This document shows, in pieces, positions 43,531 to 52,639 of a stretch of 64,000 nucleotides of DNA. This DNA is from Sediminibacillus terrae (GTDB lineage: Bacteria; Bacillota; Bacilli; Bacillales; Amphibacillaceae), in contig NZ_VZDQ01000028.1 of assembly GCF_009602435.1 (NCBI RefSeq), positions 106,534-170,533 on the forward strand, read 5' to 3'. The stretch's first letter is position 1. Each line of letters begins with the position of its first letter. Under the pieces are notes generated by a model that was given only the letters and a program-made list of their open reading frames with translations, made no database searches and was not told the origin of the DNA. Position numbers and translations under genes: made by a program.

Positions 43531-45810
43531 CTACTTCTTCTTTTTCTTTCGTTTCCCATTGCTCTTTTTCGACGAGCCTTTCGGTTTCTTGCTTGCTTTC
43601 CCGTTTTGTTTGTTGGTACGTTCCCTTTTGGCCGTGATCACCTTCGGACGATCCGGTGCAACCCGTGCCTTTCTCGGTTTCATTCCGACAATCTCGAAGT
43701 CGACCACCCGCTCGTCTAAATTGACATTCACCACCCGGATCGTGATTTCGTCTCCAATCCGGAAAATGTTGCCGGTCCGTTCACCGATCATCGCGTAATG
43801 TTTTTCGTCAAAATGATAATAGTCGTCGGTCAAGTAACTGACATGGACAAGTCCTTCGATCGTATTCGGCAATTCGACAAACAAACCGAATCCTGTTACC
43901 GAACTAATGACACCATCGTACTCTTCACCGATTTTATCTTGCATATATTCCGCTTTCTTCAAATCATCGGTTTCACGCTCGGCATCGACAGCAGCCCTTT
44001 CCATCTCGGAAGAATGCCTGGCGATTTCCGGCATCTTTTTTTTCCAATGCTTCTGTGTTTGCTGATCCAACTGGCCGTTCACCAAATAAGTCCTGATCAA
44101 TCGATGAACAATCAAATCCGGATAACGACGAATCGGGGAAGTAAAGTGGGTATAAAAATCTGTCGCCAGACCAAAATGACCGATGCTTTGCGGGTCATAT
44201 TTCGCCTGTTGCATGGAACGCAGCATCAGTTTGGAAATGATCATTTCTTCCTGCGTTCCCTGTACTTCCTCCAATACGCTCTGAAGTGCCTGTGGATGAA
44301 TTTCGTTCGATGTCCCTTTCACAACGTAACCCAGGTTGGCGATGAATTCAAAGAAATGCTGCAGTTTATCCGGGTTCGGATCCTGGTGAATCCGGTGAAT
44401 GAACGGAACTTCCATCCAATGAAAATGCTCGGCCACTGTCTCATTAGCAGCAAGCATGAATTCTTCGATCAAACGCTCGGCCACAGAACGTTCCCGTAGT
44501 GCGACATCTACTGCTTTTCCTTCCTTATCCACCAAGACTTGTGCTTCTTTGAAATCAAAGTCGATGGCCCCGCGATTCATCCGCTTACGGCGTAGTATGG
44601 CCGCAAGCTCTTCCATATCCTTGAACATGGGAACCAATTCCTCATAGCGATCTTTCAAAGCAGGATCATCATCCACCAAAATTTTATTTACGTCATGGTA
44701 GGTCATTCGTTCATTTGTTTTGATGACACTTTGGAAAATGTCATGGCTGATGACTTCTCCTTGTGGTGTGATTTCCATCTCACAGCCAAGTGTCAGTCTG
44801 TCCACTTGTGGGTTCAAAGAACAAATTCCGTTAGAAAGCCGGTGCGGAATCATCGGTATGACGCGATCCACCAAATACACACTTGTCGCCCGCTCATTCG
44901 CTTCCTCGTCAATCGGAGAGCCTTCTTCTACATAGTAAGAAACATCTGCGATATAGACGCCTAACTTATAGTTACCGTTTTCCAATTGTTTAACAGTGAC
45001 AGCGTCATCCAAATCCTTTGCGTCGGCGCCGTCTATTGTCACAATCATTTCATCGCGTAAATCTTTCCGGTTGGCGATTTCCTCCGGCCGGATTGTTTCC
45101 GGTGTGTTTTCCGCCTGTTCCAGTACCGCCTCCGGGAAGTCGATTTTGATTCCATGTTTGTAGATAATGGAAATAATATCGATGCCTGGATCATTTTTGT
45201 GACCAAGTATTTGCAAAACTTCTCCCTCGGCACTCATGCGTCCTTCCGGAAATTTGGTGATTTTGACAATCACCTTGTGTCCGTCTACTGCTCCCTTGGA
45301 AGCACTTTTCGGGACGAAAATATCATTCGGAATCCGTTTGTCATCCGCCATGACAAAACCAAAATTCCCGTTATCATCGTAAGTACCGACCACTTCAGTG
45401 GCAGCACGCTCCAAAATGCGGACGACAACTCCTTCCGGCCGTTTGCCGTGCTCGTCCCTTCCCTCAATCCGGACCAGAACCTTATCGTTATTCATTGCAG
45501 ATTGTAAATCTGCATGATTGATATAAACATCGTCCAATCCTTCTTCTTCTGGTATCAGGAATGCAAAGCCTTTCGCATGCATTTGTATTTTTCCGCGGAT
45601 CAAATTCATCCTTTCAGGGGGGCCATAGCGGTTTTTTCTCGTCCTGACCAGTTCTCCTGCTTCTTCCAGCTCATTAAGATTTTTCATCAAAATTTTAAAA
45701 TCGTCAGCCTCCTGCAAATCGAGAATTTCTTCGATTTCCTGCACAGACAATGGCTTGGACGCATTCTCTTTGAAATAATCCATTATTTGCTGTTTCATCT
45801 CGTTTTCCAA
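43531..45810 (-). CDS. rnr: Ribonuclease R
   Basis: A 759-residue 3'-5' exoribonuclease. Order of domains: N-terminal winged helix ([12 protein letters not shown]), cold-shock domains ([38 protein letters not shown]), and the RNB catalytic domain starting near 250. That domain contains [16 protein letters not shown], which supplies the magnesium-binding Asp cluster, and [17 protein letters not shown]. An S1 domain ([26 protein letters not shown]) and a very basic tail ([20 protein letters not shown]) follow. TTG at 45810 is chosen; AAGGAAGGTGAG lies just upstream, and the N-terminus then matches the family. RNase R cooperates with tmRNA-SmpB in degrading defective mRNAs. Confidence 0.95.
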   Translation of the reverse strand: MENEMKQQIMDYFKENASKPLSVQEIEEILDLQEADDFKILMKNLNELEEAGELVRTRKNRYGPPERMNLIRGKIQMHAKGFAFLIPEEEGLDDVYINHADLQSAMNNDKVLVRIEGRDEHGKRPEGVVVRILERAATEVVGTYDDNGNFGFVMADDKRIPNDIFVPKSASKGAVDGHKVIVKITKFPEGRMSAEGEVLQILGHKNDPGIDIISIIYKHGIKIDFPEAVLEQAENTPETIRPEEIANRKDLRDEMIVTIDGADAKDLDDAVTVKQLENGNYKLGVYIADVSYYVEEGSPIDEEANERATSVYLVDRVIPMIPHRLSNGICSLNPQVDRLTLGCEMEITPQGEVISHDIFQSVIKTNERMTYHDVNKILVDDDPALKDRYEELVPMFKDMEELAAILRRKRMNRGAIDFDFKEAQVLVDKEGKAVDVALRERSVAERLIEEFMLAANETVAEHFHWMEVPFIHRIHQDPNPDKLQHFFEFIANLGYVVKGTSNEIHPQALQSVLEEVQGTQEEMIISKLMLRSMQQAKYDPQSIGHFGLATDFYTHFTSPIRRYPDLIVHRLIRTYLVNGQLDQQTQKHWKKKMPEIARHSSEMERAAVDAERETDDLKKAEYMQDKIGEEYDGVISSVTGFGLFVELPNTIEGLVHVSYLTDDYYHFDEKHYAMIGERTGNIFRIGDEITIRVVNVNLDERVVDFEIVGMKPRKARVAPDRPKVITAKRERTNKQNGKASKKPKGSSKKSNGKRKKKKK

Positions 45811-45892
45811 ACGCTCACCTTCCTTCACTAGTCTTTTATTCGTTACGTTCGGTCTTTTTTATCCAGAATGGTATAAGTATTTCTATTATGCC

Positions 45893-46636
45893 TTAACTCC
45901 ATTCCAAGGATTCTAAAAATTGATAAATATCCTCATGAAGCTGGTCTTTTTCTTTGTCGAGTGTTATCACATGGGAAGAATTTTCATACCATTTCATGTC
46001 CTTATGGTCCGCTTCCACATTTTCATATATGTAAGAAGCACTGTCCGTATTGATCATTTCATCATTCCTGGCCTGTACCACAAAAGTCGGTGCATAAATT
46101 TCATCGACCTTTCCCTTCACTTCAGTAATCAGTCCGCCTAAATCCTTGAACATACGGCTGGAATGGTCTAGCAGTTCCTGGACTTCGCGTTCAATCGTCT
46201 GGTCATCTTTTTTCTCCAGTTGTTTAAATTCTTTCGCGAATGCTTGAAACCCCTTGGTCAACTGCTTTTCGTTGTCAAAAAACATCGGTGCGCACATCGG
46301 GATGACTGCTTTGACAGGTCGGGAATGTGCTAGCTTCAAACCCAACACCCCGCCAAGAGACAGTCCTGCAATGGCGATTTCTCGGTGTCCCATATCCTCC
46401 AGGTGTTTCATCGCTGCCTGGACATCTTCCCACCATTGATCCGGATGGGCTTTGATCAATTCTTCAGGCGGTGCTCCATGCCCGCGATAAATAGGTGCAT
46501 GGCAAGTATATCCTTTTTTTTGCAGGTATCTGCCCAGCATCCGCACATCAGCAGTATGGCCTGTGAATCCATGTAATAATAATACCGCGCGCTCTCCACC
46601 TTCAAACGTAAATGGTTCCGGCAGTTTGATTTTCAT
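45893..46636 (-). CDS. est: Carboxylesterase (Est30-like)
   Basis: A 247-residue alpha/beta hydrolase. It has oxyanion loop VLLLHGFTGHTADVRMLG, nucleophile Ser in IAIAGLSLGGVLGLKLA, acid in VVQARNDEMIN and His in WYENSSHVITLD. It matches the monoacylglycerol-lipase/Est30 group always found between secG and rnr in Bacilli. Start at 46636 behind GAGGAG. Confidence 0.92.
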   Translation of the reverse strand: MKIKLPEPFTFEGGERAVLLLHGFTGHTADVRMLGRYLQKKGYTCHAPIYRGHGAPPEELIKAHPDQWWEDVQAAMKHLEDMGHREIAIAGLSLGGVLGLKLAHSRPVKAVIPMCAPMFFDNEKQLTKGFQAFAKEFKQLEKKDDQTIEREVQELLDHSSRMFKDLGGLITEVKGKVDEIYAPTFVVQARNDEMINTDSASYIYENVEADHKDMKWYENSSHVITLDKEKDQLHEDIYQFLESLEWS

Positions 46637-46792
46637 AATTGCTTCCACTCCTCATTTTTCGCTGTTTCATGTATTTTCTGTGTGCAACGGAATTTCTGCT
46701 TCCTCTTACAGATTTCACCGTCGTGTTTCTCTTCCCCTATTTTAGCTTTCTTATGAAGGATTGTAACGGGATAAGGTTTTACTTGCCGGGTT

Positions 46793-46935
46793 AAGAAAAG
46801 CACAAGCGCCTGTAAAGGAATCAGGCTAAAATCAACACTTCCAATGACAACCCCTGCACGTCCCCCATCGTGCGGGCTATCGACAAACTTCAACAAACCC
46901 TCGAGGGCGTTAAGACTGGCCTTCTTATCTTTAAA
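46793..46935. repeat. Palindromic intergenic repeat, third relative
   Basis: Shares AAGAAAAGC.CAAGCGCC, GGAATCAGGCTAAA, CCCTGCA, CGTGCGGGC and TTCTTATCTTT with the copies at 36860-37120. It lies between the esterase and secG genes. Confidence 0.7.
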
Positions 46936-46941
46936 ATTAAA

Positions 46942-46978
46942 CAATCCCCTGCCGCTCTTGCAGCAAGGGATCGTTGGG
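46942..46978 (-). terminator. Terminator of secG
   Basis: On the minus strand GATCCCTTGCTGC / GGCAGGGGATTG followed by TTTAATTTT. Confidence 0.75.
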
Positions 46979-47020
46979 ATACCTTATTCAAATTCAATCA
47001 GTCCCGTTCAGGCTCCAGTC

Positions 47021-47257
47021 TTATGGTTGCAAAATAAAACCGACAACAAACGTGAGCACGAACAAGACAACCGAAGCCACCACGGTGGCCCGGTGAAGAA
47101 CTAAATCCATTCCGCGCGCTTTCTGTTTGCCGAAAAGCTGCTCAGCTCCTCCGGAAATCGCTCCCGAAAGACCAGCACTTTTCCCGGACTGAAGTAAAAC
47201 CAATACGATAAGTGCAATTGCATCAATGATTAATAACGTAATCGCAGCTGCATACAT
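47021..47257 (-). CDS. secG: Preprotein translocase subunit SecG
   Basis: A 78-residue protein with two membrane helices: [17 protein letters not shown] and [18 protein letters not shown], joined by the family loop [26 protein letters not shown]. Component of SecYEG protein export. GGGGGTGG precedes the ATG. First gene of the secG-est-rnr-smpB-ssrA block. Confidence 0.96.
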   Translation of the reverse strand: MYAAAITLLIIDAIALIVLVLLQSGKSAGLSGAISGGAEQLFGKQKARGMDLVLHRATVVASVVLFVLTFVVGFILQP

Positions 47258-47472
47258 GCTGCTCCACCCCCTAATAAACTATCGGCTGATTTGCGCCGAT
47301 TATAAGTCCATCCAGAAATTATCCTTGTCCAATCTATTTCTTATCCAATAACACCTCATATAAACGGACGATTACATACTAGTAATGTAGCATAATCCCC
47401 CGACGCTTAGCAAGCCGATATTAGACGGTTTCCCAAATAAATATTATGATGAAATAAAAGGAGAGGAAAAAT

Positions 47473-48402
47473 ATGGAGCAAAAAACGTATTGGCTGACCA
47501 CGGATGATCACCATAAGGTTTTTGTCCGGAATTGGTACCAGTCAAATCATTCGCCAAAAGCCATCATACAGCTGGCTCATGGAATGGCAGAACATACCGG
47601 CAGATACCAGCGATTCGCCGAATTTATGGTTGAACGAAACTTCGCGGTATATGCCAATGATCATCGAGGGCACGGTCACACCGGCAAAAGGCAGGGCACC
47701 CTCGGTTTTCTTGACGAAAAGAACGGCTTTGATAAAACGGTCAATGATTTATGGAGCGTAACGAAAACGATTGAAAGAGAACATCCCGGAAAGCCATTGT
47801 TCCTGCTTGGCCATAGCATGGGATCTTTTTTAGCAAGACGCTACATCCAGCAGCATAGCCATGCGCTTAACGGGGTTCTTCTCTCAGGAACAGGAAGTCA
47901 CCCTGGTTTGATAAATAATTTGGGAAAAATACTGGCAATCGCAGAAAGAAAGCGCAGAGGTCCAAAAGTTCCCTCCAAGCTCCTCCATCAACTGGCTTTC
48001 GCCAATTACAATCGGAACATTGATAATCGGGTCACTGAATTCGACTGGTTGAGCCGGGATTCCGAACTGGTTCGCGCTTATCTGAACGATCCATTTTCCG
48101 GTTTTGTCCCGACAGCAGCTTTCTTTTTAGATTTATTCACAGGATTCGACCATATGGATGATCCGAATGGGATTGAATCCATTGCTAAACAACTTCCCAT
48201 GTTGTTTTTCTCTGGTAGTAAGGATCCAGTCGGAAAACAGGTGAAGGGTGTTTTTCGCACTGCAGACACATATTATCAACACGGCATCCAGGATATCACC
48301 GTCCGGATTTATGAAAATGGACGACATGAAATGTTGAATGAAATAAACAAAGAAGAAGTTTTTACTGACATCGTCAACTGGATCCATGATGTCATGAGTT
48401 AA
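47473..48402 (+). CDS. Alpha/beta hydrolase (lysophospholipase/monoacylglycerol lipase-like)
   Basis: A 309-residue serine hydrolase of the Hydrolase_4 type: IIQLAHGMAEHTGRYQRFAEF, YANDHRGHGHTG, nucleophile Ser in FLLGHSMGSFLARRYIQ, catalytic Asp in FFSGSKDPVGKQVKG and His in IYENGRHEMLNE. Substrates are probably acylglycerols or lysophospholipids. AGGAGAGGAAAA precedes the ATG. Monocistronic; no T-run terminator is clear, but CCCGG / CCGGG at 48412-48435 could form a hairpin. Confidence 0.9.
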   Translation: MEQKTYWLTTDDHHKVFVRNWYQSNHSPKAIIQLAHGMAEHTGRYQRFAEFMVERNFAVYANDHRGHGHTGKRQGTLGFLDEKNGFDKTVNDLWSVTKTIEREHPGKPLFLLGHSMGSFLARRYIQQHSHALNGVLLSGTGSHPGLINNLGKILAIAERKRRGPKVPSKLLHQLAFANYNRNIDNRVTEFDWLSRDSELVRAYLNDPFSGFVPTAAFFLDLFTGFDHMDDPNGIESIAKQLPMLFFSGSKDPVGKQVKGVFRTADTYYQHGIQDITVRIYENGRHEMLNEINKEEVFTDIVNWIHDVMS

Positions 48403-48633
48403 GCTAATACCCGGATTTAAACAGAATGTCCGGGATTTGCCCCTGGCCTGATGTTCCGGAAAACAATCCGTCTCCGCAGCGTTGGGCTGACAACTTCCCC
48501 GACCTCCGTTTTTTCCCCCGTTGCTGTATCCGTATTTCCCATCCCACTATAATCCACCCTATATTTAATGGAGAACACGGAAAGATCTGCTTAGGAACAT
48601 GGCTGTTTTTTCCGTGACTATTTTATGACATCG
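48403..48633. other. Intergenic, nothing recognised
   Basis: About 230 bp between the hydrolase gene and the fru promoter. Apart from the weak CCCGG/CCGGG hairpin no gene, RNA or repeat is seen. Confidence 0.4.
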
Positions 48634-48696
48634 GTGAATGTTTTTGAATGTTTTTGAACATTTATGATTGAAAAATGTAAGGGGTTGCTTTATGAT
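48634..48696 (+). promoter_or_regulatory. fru operon promoter with phased operator repeats
   Basis: Promoter TTGAAA (48668-48673), 17-bp spacer, TATGAT (48691-48696). Just upstream three 10-bp words are spaced exactly 11 bp apart: TGAATGTTTT (48634), TGAATGTTTT (48645) and TGAACATTTA (48656), one helical turn each. They are good candidates for FruR (DeoR-family) binding. Confidence 0.75.
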
Positions 48697-48731
48697 TTAG
48701 ATGGTTGAAAGAAAAATAGAGGTGATGACTT

Positions 48732-49478
48732 ATCCTGACACCAGAACGACATCAATTAATTCTAAAGCAAGTCGCCGAATATGGAACCGTTGCCATCCAA
48801 GACCTCATCAAACTGACGACAGCCTCAGAGTCGACGATCCGCAGAGATTTGAGCGAACTGGAAAACCAACATAAGCTGGTCCGGGTCCACGGTGGAGCTG
48901 CTTCAAGACAAACAATCAGCCAGGAATTAAGCATTCCGGAAAAAACGACCAAAAACCTTCAAGAAAAAAAGCGGATTGCTGCCGAAGCAGCCGCATTGGT
49001 GGAACACGATGAATACATTTACTTGGATGCTGGCACCACGACATTGGAGATGATTCCTCACCTGAAGGACAAAAATATCACGGTGGTGACGAATGGTCTC
49101 ACCCATTTGGACGCATTGAGCGCACAGCAAATAACCACGTATCTGACTGGCGGATTGGTAAAACATAAGACAAGAGCTTTGATTGGCCGCGGAGCCCAGA
49201 CCGGCTTGCAAAACTATCGTTTTGATAAATGTTTTATCGGGGTTAACGGCATTGATTTAACTTATGGACTGACTACTCCCGATCCCGAAGAAGCATTGAT
49301 CAAACAACAGGCTTTACATTCAGCTCAACAATGTTTTGTACTGGCGGATCACACGAAATTTGGTCAGGTTTCATTCAGCAAGATTGCAGGTTTAGAAGAG
49401 GTACTTCTTATCACCAATGAAAAGGATGAAGACATCCTCTCCCCTTATCAAGACAAGACAAACATAAAGGTTGTGTAA
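48732..49478 (+). CDS. fruR: Fructose operon repressor FruR (DeoR family), apparent ATC start
   Basis: A 248-residue DeoR-family repressor. The HTH (LTPERHQLILKQVAEYGTVA, SESTIRRDLSELE) is followed by the sugar-phosphate sensor domain (YIYLDAGTTTLEMI, TNGLTHLDAL, FVLADHTKFGQVSF). The effector is probably fructose 1-phosphate. No ATG/GTG/TTG occurs at the expected start. The codon where relatives have ATG before LTPERHQ is ATC (48732-48734), six bases after AGAGGTGA. In-frame TGA codons lie directly upstream, so a longer frame is impossible. CTG at 48735 is an alternative. It is the first gene of fruR-fruK-fruA. Confidence 0.88.
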   Translation: MLTPERHQLILKQVAEYGTVAIQDLIKLTTASESTIRRDLSELENQHKLVRVHGGAASRQTISQELSIPEKTTKNLQEKKRIAAEAAALVEHDEYIYLDAGTTTLEMIPHLKDKNITVVTNGLTHLDALSAQQITTYLTGGLVKHKTRALIGRGAQTGLQNYRFDKCFIGVNGIDLTYGLTTPDPEEALIKQQALHSAQQCFVLADHTKFGQVSFSKIAGLEEVLLITNEKDEDILSPYQDKTNIKVV

Positions 49479-49481
49479 CAA

Positions 49482-50408
49482 ATGATTTATACATGTACAT
49501 TGAATCCATCCGTAGATTACATCATCCACGTCGAACGATTTGAACAGGGAGGTTTGAACAGAGGGAAAGACACCGCTTATTACCCTGGGGGTAAAGGAAT
49601 CAACGTGTCCAGAGTGCTGCAGCGACTGGGACAACAGAATACGGCTCTAGGGTTCCTCGGCGGTTTTACCGGTGACTTCATAAAAAAGGAGCTGGACAAG
49701 GCCCAAATCACCCATGACTTTATTGAAACGGACGGCCCGACCCGAGTGAATATGAAGTTAAAATCAGAAGAAGAGACGGAAATCAACGGACCCGGCCCGG
49801 CAATATCCGCAGAACAGGAGCAGAAACTGCTTCAAAAAATCGCCAATCTGAAAAAAGGCGACTATCTGGTTGCCGCCGGCAGCGTTCCTTCCACTGTTTC
49901 CTCTGACTTTTATGTGAAAGCGGCAGAATTTTGCCGGAATAATGAAGTGAACATGATAGCGGACACATCCAGTTACGCACTGAAAAAAATCGTCGGCCAG
50001 GAAGTATTTCTGGTAAAACCAAACCACCATGAGCTGGGTGAATTGTTCGATACCACAATCACCACCGTAGAAGATGCCGTTCATTTTGGCAGTAAACTGC
50101 ACGAGCAAGGAGCCAAACATGTCATTATATCGATGGGCGGACAAGGAGCAGTTTATGTTAGCGGCGATACGTACTTGCAGGCACATGTTCCTGCTGGAGA
50201 AGTTCGAAACACCGTAGGATCCGGCGACTCGATGGTAGCAGGATTTCTCGCAAGCATTGCAGCCGGGAACAAACCGGAACAAGCTTTTCAAACAGCTGTC
50301 GCGGCAGGGAGCGCCACTGCGTTTCAGGATGATTTATGTAACAAAACAGACGTGGACGGCCTGCTCCCTCAAGTCACCGTTCATTCATTAGATAAAGGGA
50401 GGTTCTAA
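49482..50408 (+). CDS. fruK: 1-phosphofructokinase
   Basis: A 308-residue PfkB-family kinase that phosphorylates fructose 1-phosphate to fructose 1,6-bisphosphate. Features: MIYTCTLNPSVDYIIHVERF, GGKGINVSRVLQRLG and the C-terminal anion hole/catalytic base VRNTVGSGDSMVAGFLA (GDSM in place of GAGD-type). Starts four bases after fruR and ends three bases before fruA, so translation is coupled. Confidence 0.95.
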   Translation: MIYTCTLNPSVDYIIHVERFEQGGLNRGKDTAYYPGGKGINVSRVLQRLGQQNTALGFLGGFTGDFIKKELDKAQITHDFIETDGPTRVNMKLKSEEETEINGPGPAISAEQEQKLLQKIANLKKGDYLVAAGSVPSTVSSDFYVKAAEFCRNNEVNMIADTSSYALKKIVGQEVFLVKPNHHELGELFDTTITTVEDAVHFGSKLHEQGAKHVIISMGGQGAVYVSGDTYLQAHVPAGEVRNTVGSGDSMVAGFLASIAAGNKPEQAFQTAVAAGSATAFQDDLCNKTDVDGLLPQVTVHSLDKGRF

Positions 50409-50410
50409 CA

Positions 50411-52306
50411 ATGAAAATCACAGACTTATTGAAAAAAGACACGATTATTCTTGATTTAAAGGCGTCAGACAAGCCCGGCGTTATCGAGGAGCTTGTCAAC
50501 AAGCTCGATGAAGCCGGCCGTTTAAACGATAAAGAGGAATATAAAAAAGCGATCCTCGCACGGGAAGAACAAAGCACGACCGGAATCGGCGAAGGGATTG
50601 CCATCCCGCACGCCAAGACAGCTGCTGTAAAAACACCAGCTATCGTTTTCGGGAGATCTGCTGAGGGAATTGATTATAAGGCATTGGATGAGTCCCCTTC
50701 CCACTTGTTTTTCATGATTGCCGCTTCTGAAGGAGCCAATCAGACACACTTGGAAACCCTGTCACGATTATCTTCTTTCTTGATGGATAAAAAGTTCCGC
50801 CAGAAGCTGGAAGAAGCATCCACTGCGGAAGAAGTGATGGCCGTCGTCGATGCAAAAGAACAAGACGAATCCGCCGAGGAGGAAACGACCGATGGAGCTG
50901 CTTCCAGCCGGATCTTGGCTGTGACCGGTTGTCCTACAGGAATCGCCCATACTTACATGGCGGCGGACAAACTGAAAGAAACCGCCACTGAAATGGGCAT
51001 TTCGATTAAAGTGGAAACCAATGGTTCCGGCGGGGTGAAAAACCGTTTGACCAAAGAAGAAATCGAAGCAGCTGATGCTATTATCGTCGCAGCAGATACC
51101 AAAATCGAAACCGAACGCTTCCGCGGTAAACCTTTGATTCAAGTGCCTGTAGGCAAGGCGATCCATCAGCCGCAAGAACTGCTGAACAAAGCCATTGAAA
51201 AGGATGCGCCGATTTACCAAGGAGACGGAGGTGAAGGTAAGGAAGAAGGACAACAGGAGGAAAAAGGACGTACCGGCTTTTATAAACATTTGATGAACGG
51301 TGTTTCCAACATGCTTCCATTCGTGGTCGGAGGCGGTATCCTGATTGCTATTTCTTTCCTATGGGGTATCAATTCAGCCGATCCAGAAAGTGCTGACTAT
51401 AATCGGTTTGCCGAAATGCTCAATACGATTGGCGGCGGGAACGCCTTCTTCCTGATGGTTCCTGTCCTTGCCGGATTTATCGCCTCCAGTATTGCTGACA
51501 GGCCAGGTTTTGCGCCGGGTATGGTTGCTGGTTTGATTGCCATCTCTTCCGGTGTGGAAGGTGCAGATGGCGGTTCCGGGTTCCTTGGCGGTTTGATCGC
51601 AGGTTTCCTTGCCGGGTATATCACCCTGCTCGTAAAAAAAGCTATGGAAGTATTGCCGGCTATTTTTGATGGATTAAAAACTGTATTGCTTTACCCAGTC
51701 TTCTCGATCGGAATTACCGGATTGATTATGTTGCTGATAAACCCGCCATTGACCACCATTTACACTGGCTTATCCAGCTGGCTGGAAAGCCTGGGTGGTT
51801 CCAACCTTGTCTTGCTCGGACTGCTGTTGGGAGGCATGATGGCGATTGATATGGGCGGCCCGATCAACAAAGCAGCCTATACATTCGGTATCGCCATGCT
51901 CGATGCTGATAACTTTTCGTTTATCGCCGCCATTATGGCAGGCGGAATGGTACCACCTCTGTCACTGGCATTGGCCACTACCTTTTTCAAAAACAAGTTC
52001 ACGAAACAGGAACGGGAAGCAGGTAAATCCGCCTATGCACTCGGTGCCTTCTTTATCACAGAAGGGGCCATCCCGTTTGCGGCAGCAGATCCGGCCAGGG
52101 TCATCCCGTCTGTTGCCATCGGTTCTGCCATCGCGGGCGGATTGACGATGTTGTTCGATATTGGACTCAGAGCCCCCCATGGTGGTATTGTAGTAGCTGG
52201 GCTTGTGGAAGGAAATCCACTACTGTACTTGCTGGCAATCCTGATTGGTTCTGCAGTAAGTGCTGTCATTCTTGGATTCTTGAAAAAAGACCTGACAAAA
52301 GAGTAA
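50411..52306 (+). CDS. fruA: PTS fructose-specific EIIABC component
   Basis: A 631-residue fructose permease with three fused domains. EIIA (about 1-145) has phospho-His in IGEGIAIPHAKTAAV. EIIB (about 165-265) has phospho-Cys in AVTGCPTGIAHTYMAA. EIIC (about 290-630) has roughly ten membrane segments, with GGGILIAISFLWG, AGFIASSIADRPGFAPGMV and the substrate loop ITEGAIPFAAADP. It imports fructose and yields fructose 1-phosphate for FruK. The linker between EIIB and EIIC is Glu/Gln/Gly-rich. AAAGGGAGG precedes the ATG. Confidence 0.96.
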   Translation: MKITDLLKKDTIILDLKASDKPGVIEELVNKLDEAGRLNDKEEYKKAILAREEQSTTGIGEGIAIPHAKTAAVKTPAIVFGRSAEGIDYKALDESPSHLFFMIAASEGANQTHLETLSRLSSFLMDKKFRQKLEEASTAEEVMAVVDAKEQDESAEEETTDGAASSRILAVTGCPTGIAHTYMAADKLKETATEMGISIKVETNGSGGVKNRLTKEEIEAADAIIVAADTKIETERFRGKPLIQVPVGKAIHQPQELLNKAIEKDAPIYQGDGGEGKEEGQQEEKGRTGFYKHLMNGVSNMLPFVVGGGILIAISFLWGINSADPESADYNRFAEMLNTIGGGNAFFLMVPVLAGFIASSIADRPGFAPGMVAGLIAISSGVEGADGGSGFLGGLIAGFLAGYITLLVKKAMEVLPAIFDGLKTVLLYPVFSIGITGLIMLLINPPLTTIYTGLSSWLESLGGSNLVLLGLLLGGMMAIDMGGPINKAAYTFGIAMLDADNFSFIAAIMAGGMVPPLSLALATTFFKNKFTKQEREAGKSAYALGAFFITEGAIPFAAADPARVIPSVAIGSAIAGGLTMLFDIGLRAPHGGIVVAGLVEGNPLLYLLAILIGSAVSAVILGFLKKDLTKE

Positions 52307-52367
52307 AATAGGACAGGGAGACTGCCCGTTGTTTGCTTATCATAAATTTTTATAGGAGGTTTTATCT

Positions 52368-52634
52368 ATGGTAGAAAAAACAATGACTATCACAGACGAA
52401 ACAGGAGTTCACGCGCGTCCAGCGACGGTTTTAGTCAATAAAGCCGGTAACTTTGAATCAGACATCAACCTGGAGTATAACGGAAAATCCGTCAATCTTA
52501 AATCGATCATGGGCGTTATGTCCCTTGGTATTCCGAAGGATGCCGAAGTCAAAGTGACTGCTGATGGTTCTGATGAAGAAGAAGCCTTGCAGACAATCGT
52601 AGACACCATTAAAAATGAAGGGCTAGGAGAATAA
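52368..52634 (+). CDS. ptsH: Phosphocarrier protein HPr
   Basis: An 88-residue HPr with phospho-His15 in [13 protein letters not shown] and regulatory Ser46 in [15 protein letters not shown] (target of HPr kinase in carbon catabolite control). TAGGAGGTT precedes the ATG. It follows fruA by 61 bp without a clear terminator, and ptsI follows by 5 bp. The usual Bacillus partner ptsG is absent here. Confidence 0.97.
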   Translation: MVEKTMTITDETGVHARPATVLVNKAGNFESDINLEYNGKSVNLKSIMGVMSLGIPKDAEVKVTADGSDEEEALQTIVDTIKNEGLGE

Positions 52635-52639
52635 ACATA

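Noticed and set aside
43163..43719. Plus-strand frames across the long repeat and the rnr 3' end.
   Set aside because: They are not conserved between the two repeat copies and overlap the rnr coding region and terminator.
52307..52367. Possible terminator between fruA and ptsH.
   Set aside because: The only pairing (CAGGGAG with CTGCCCG) is weak and no T-run follows.
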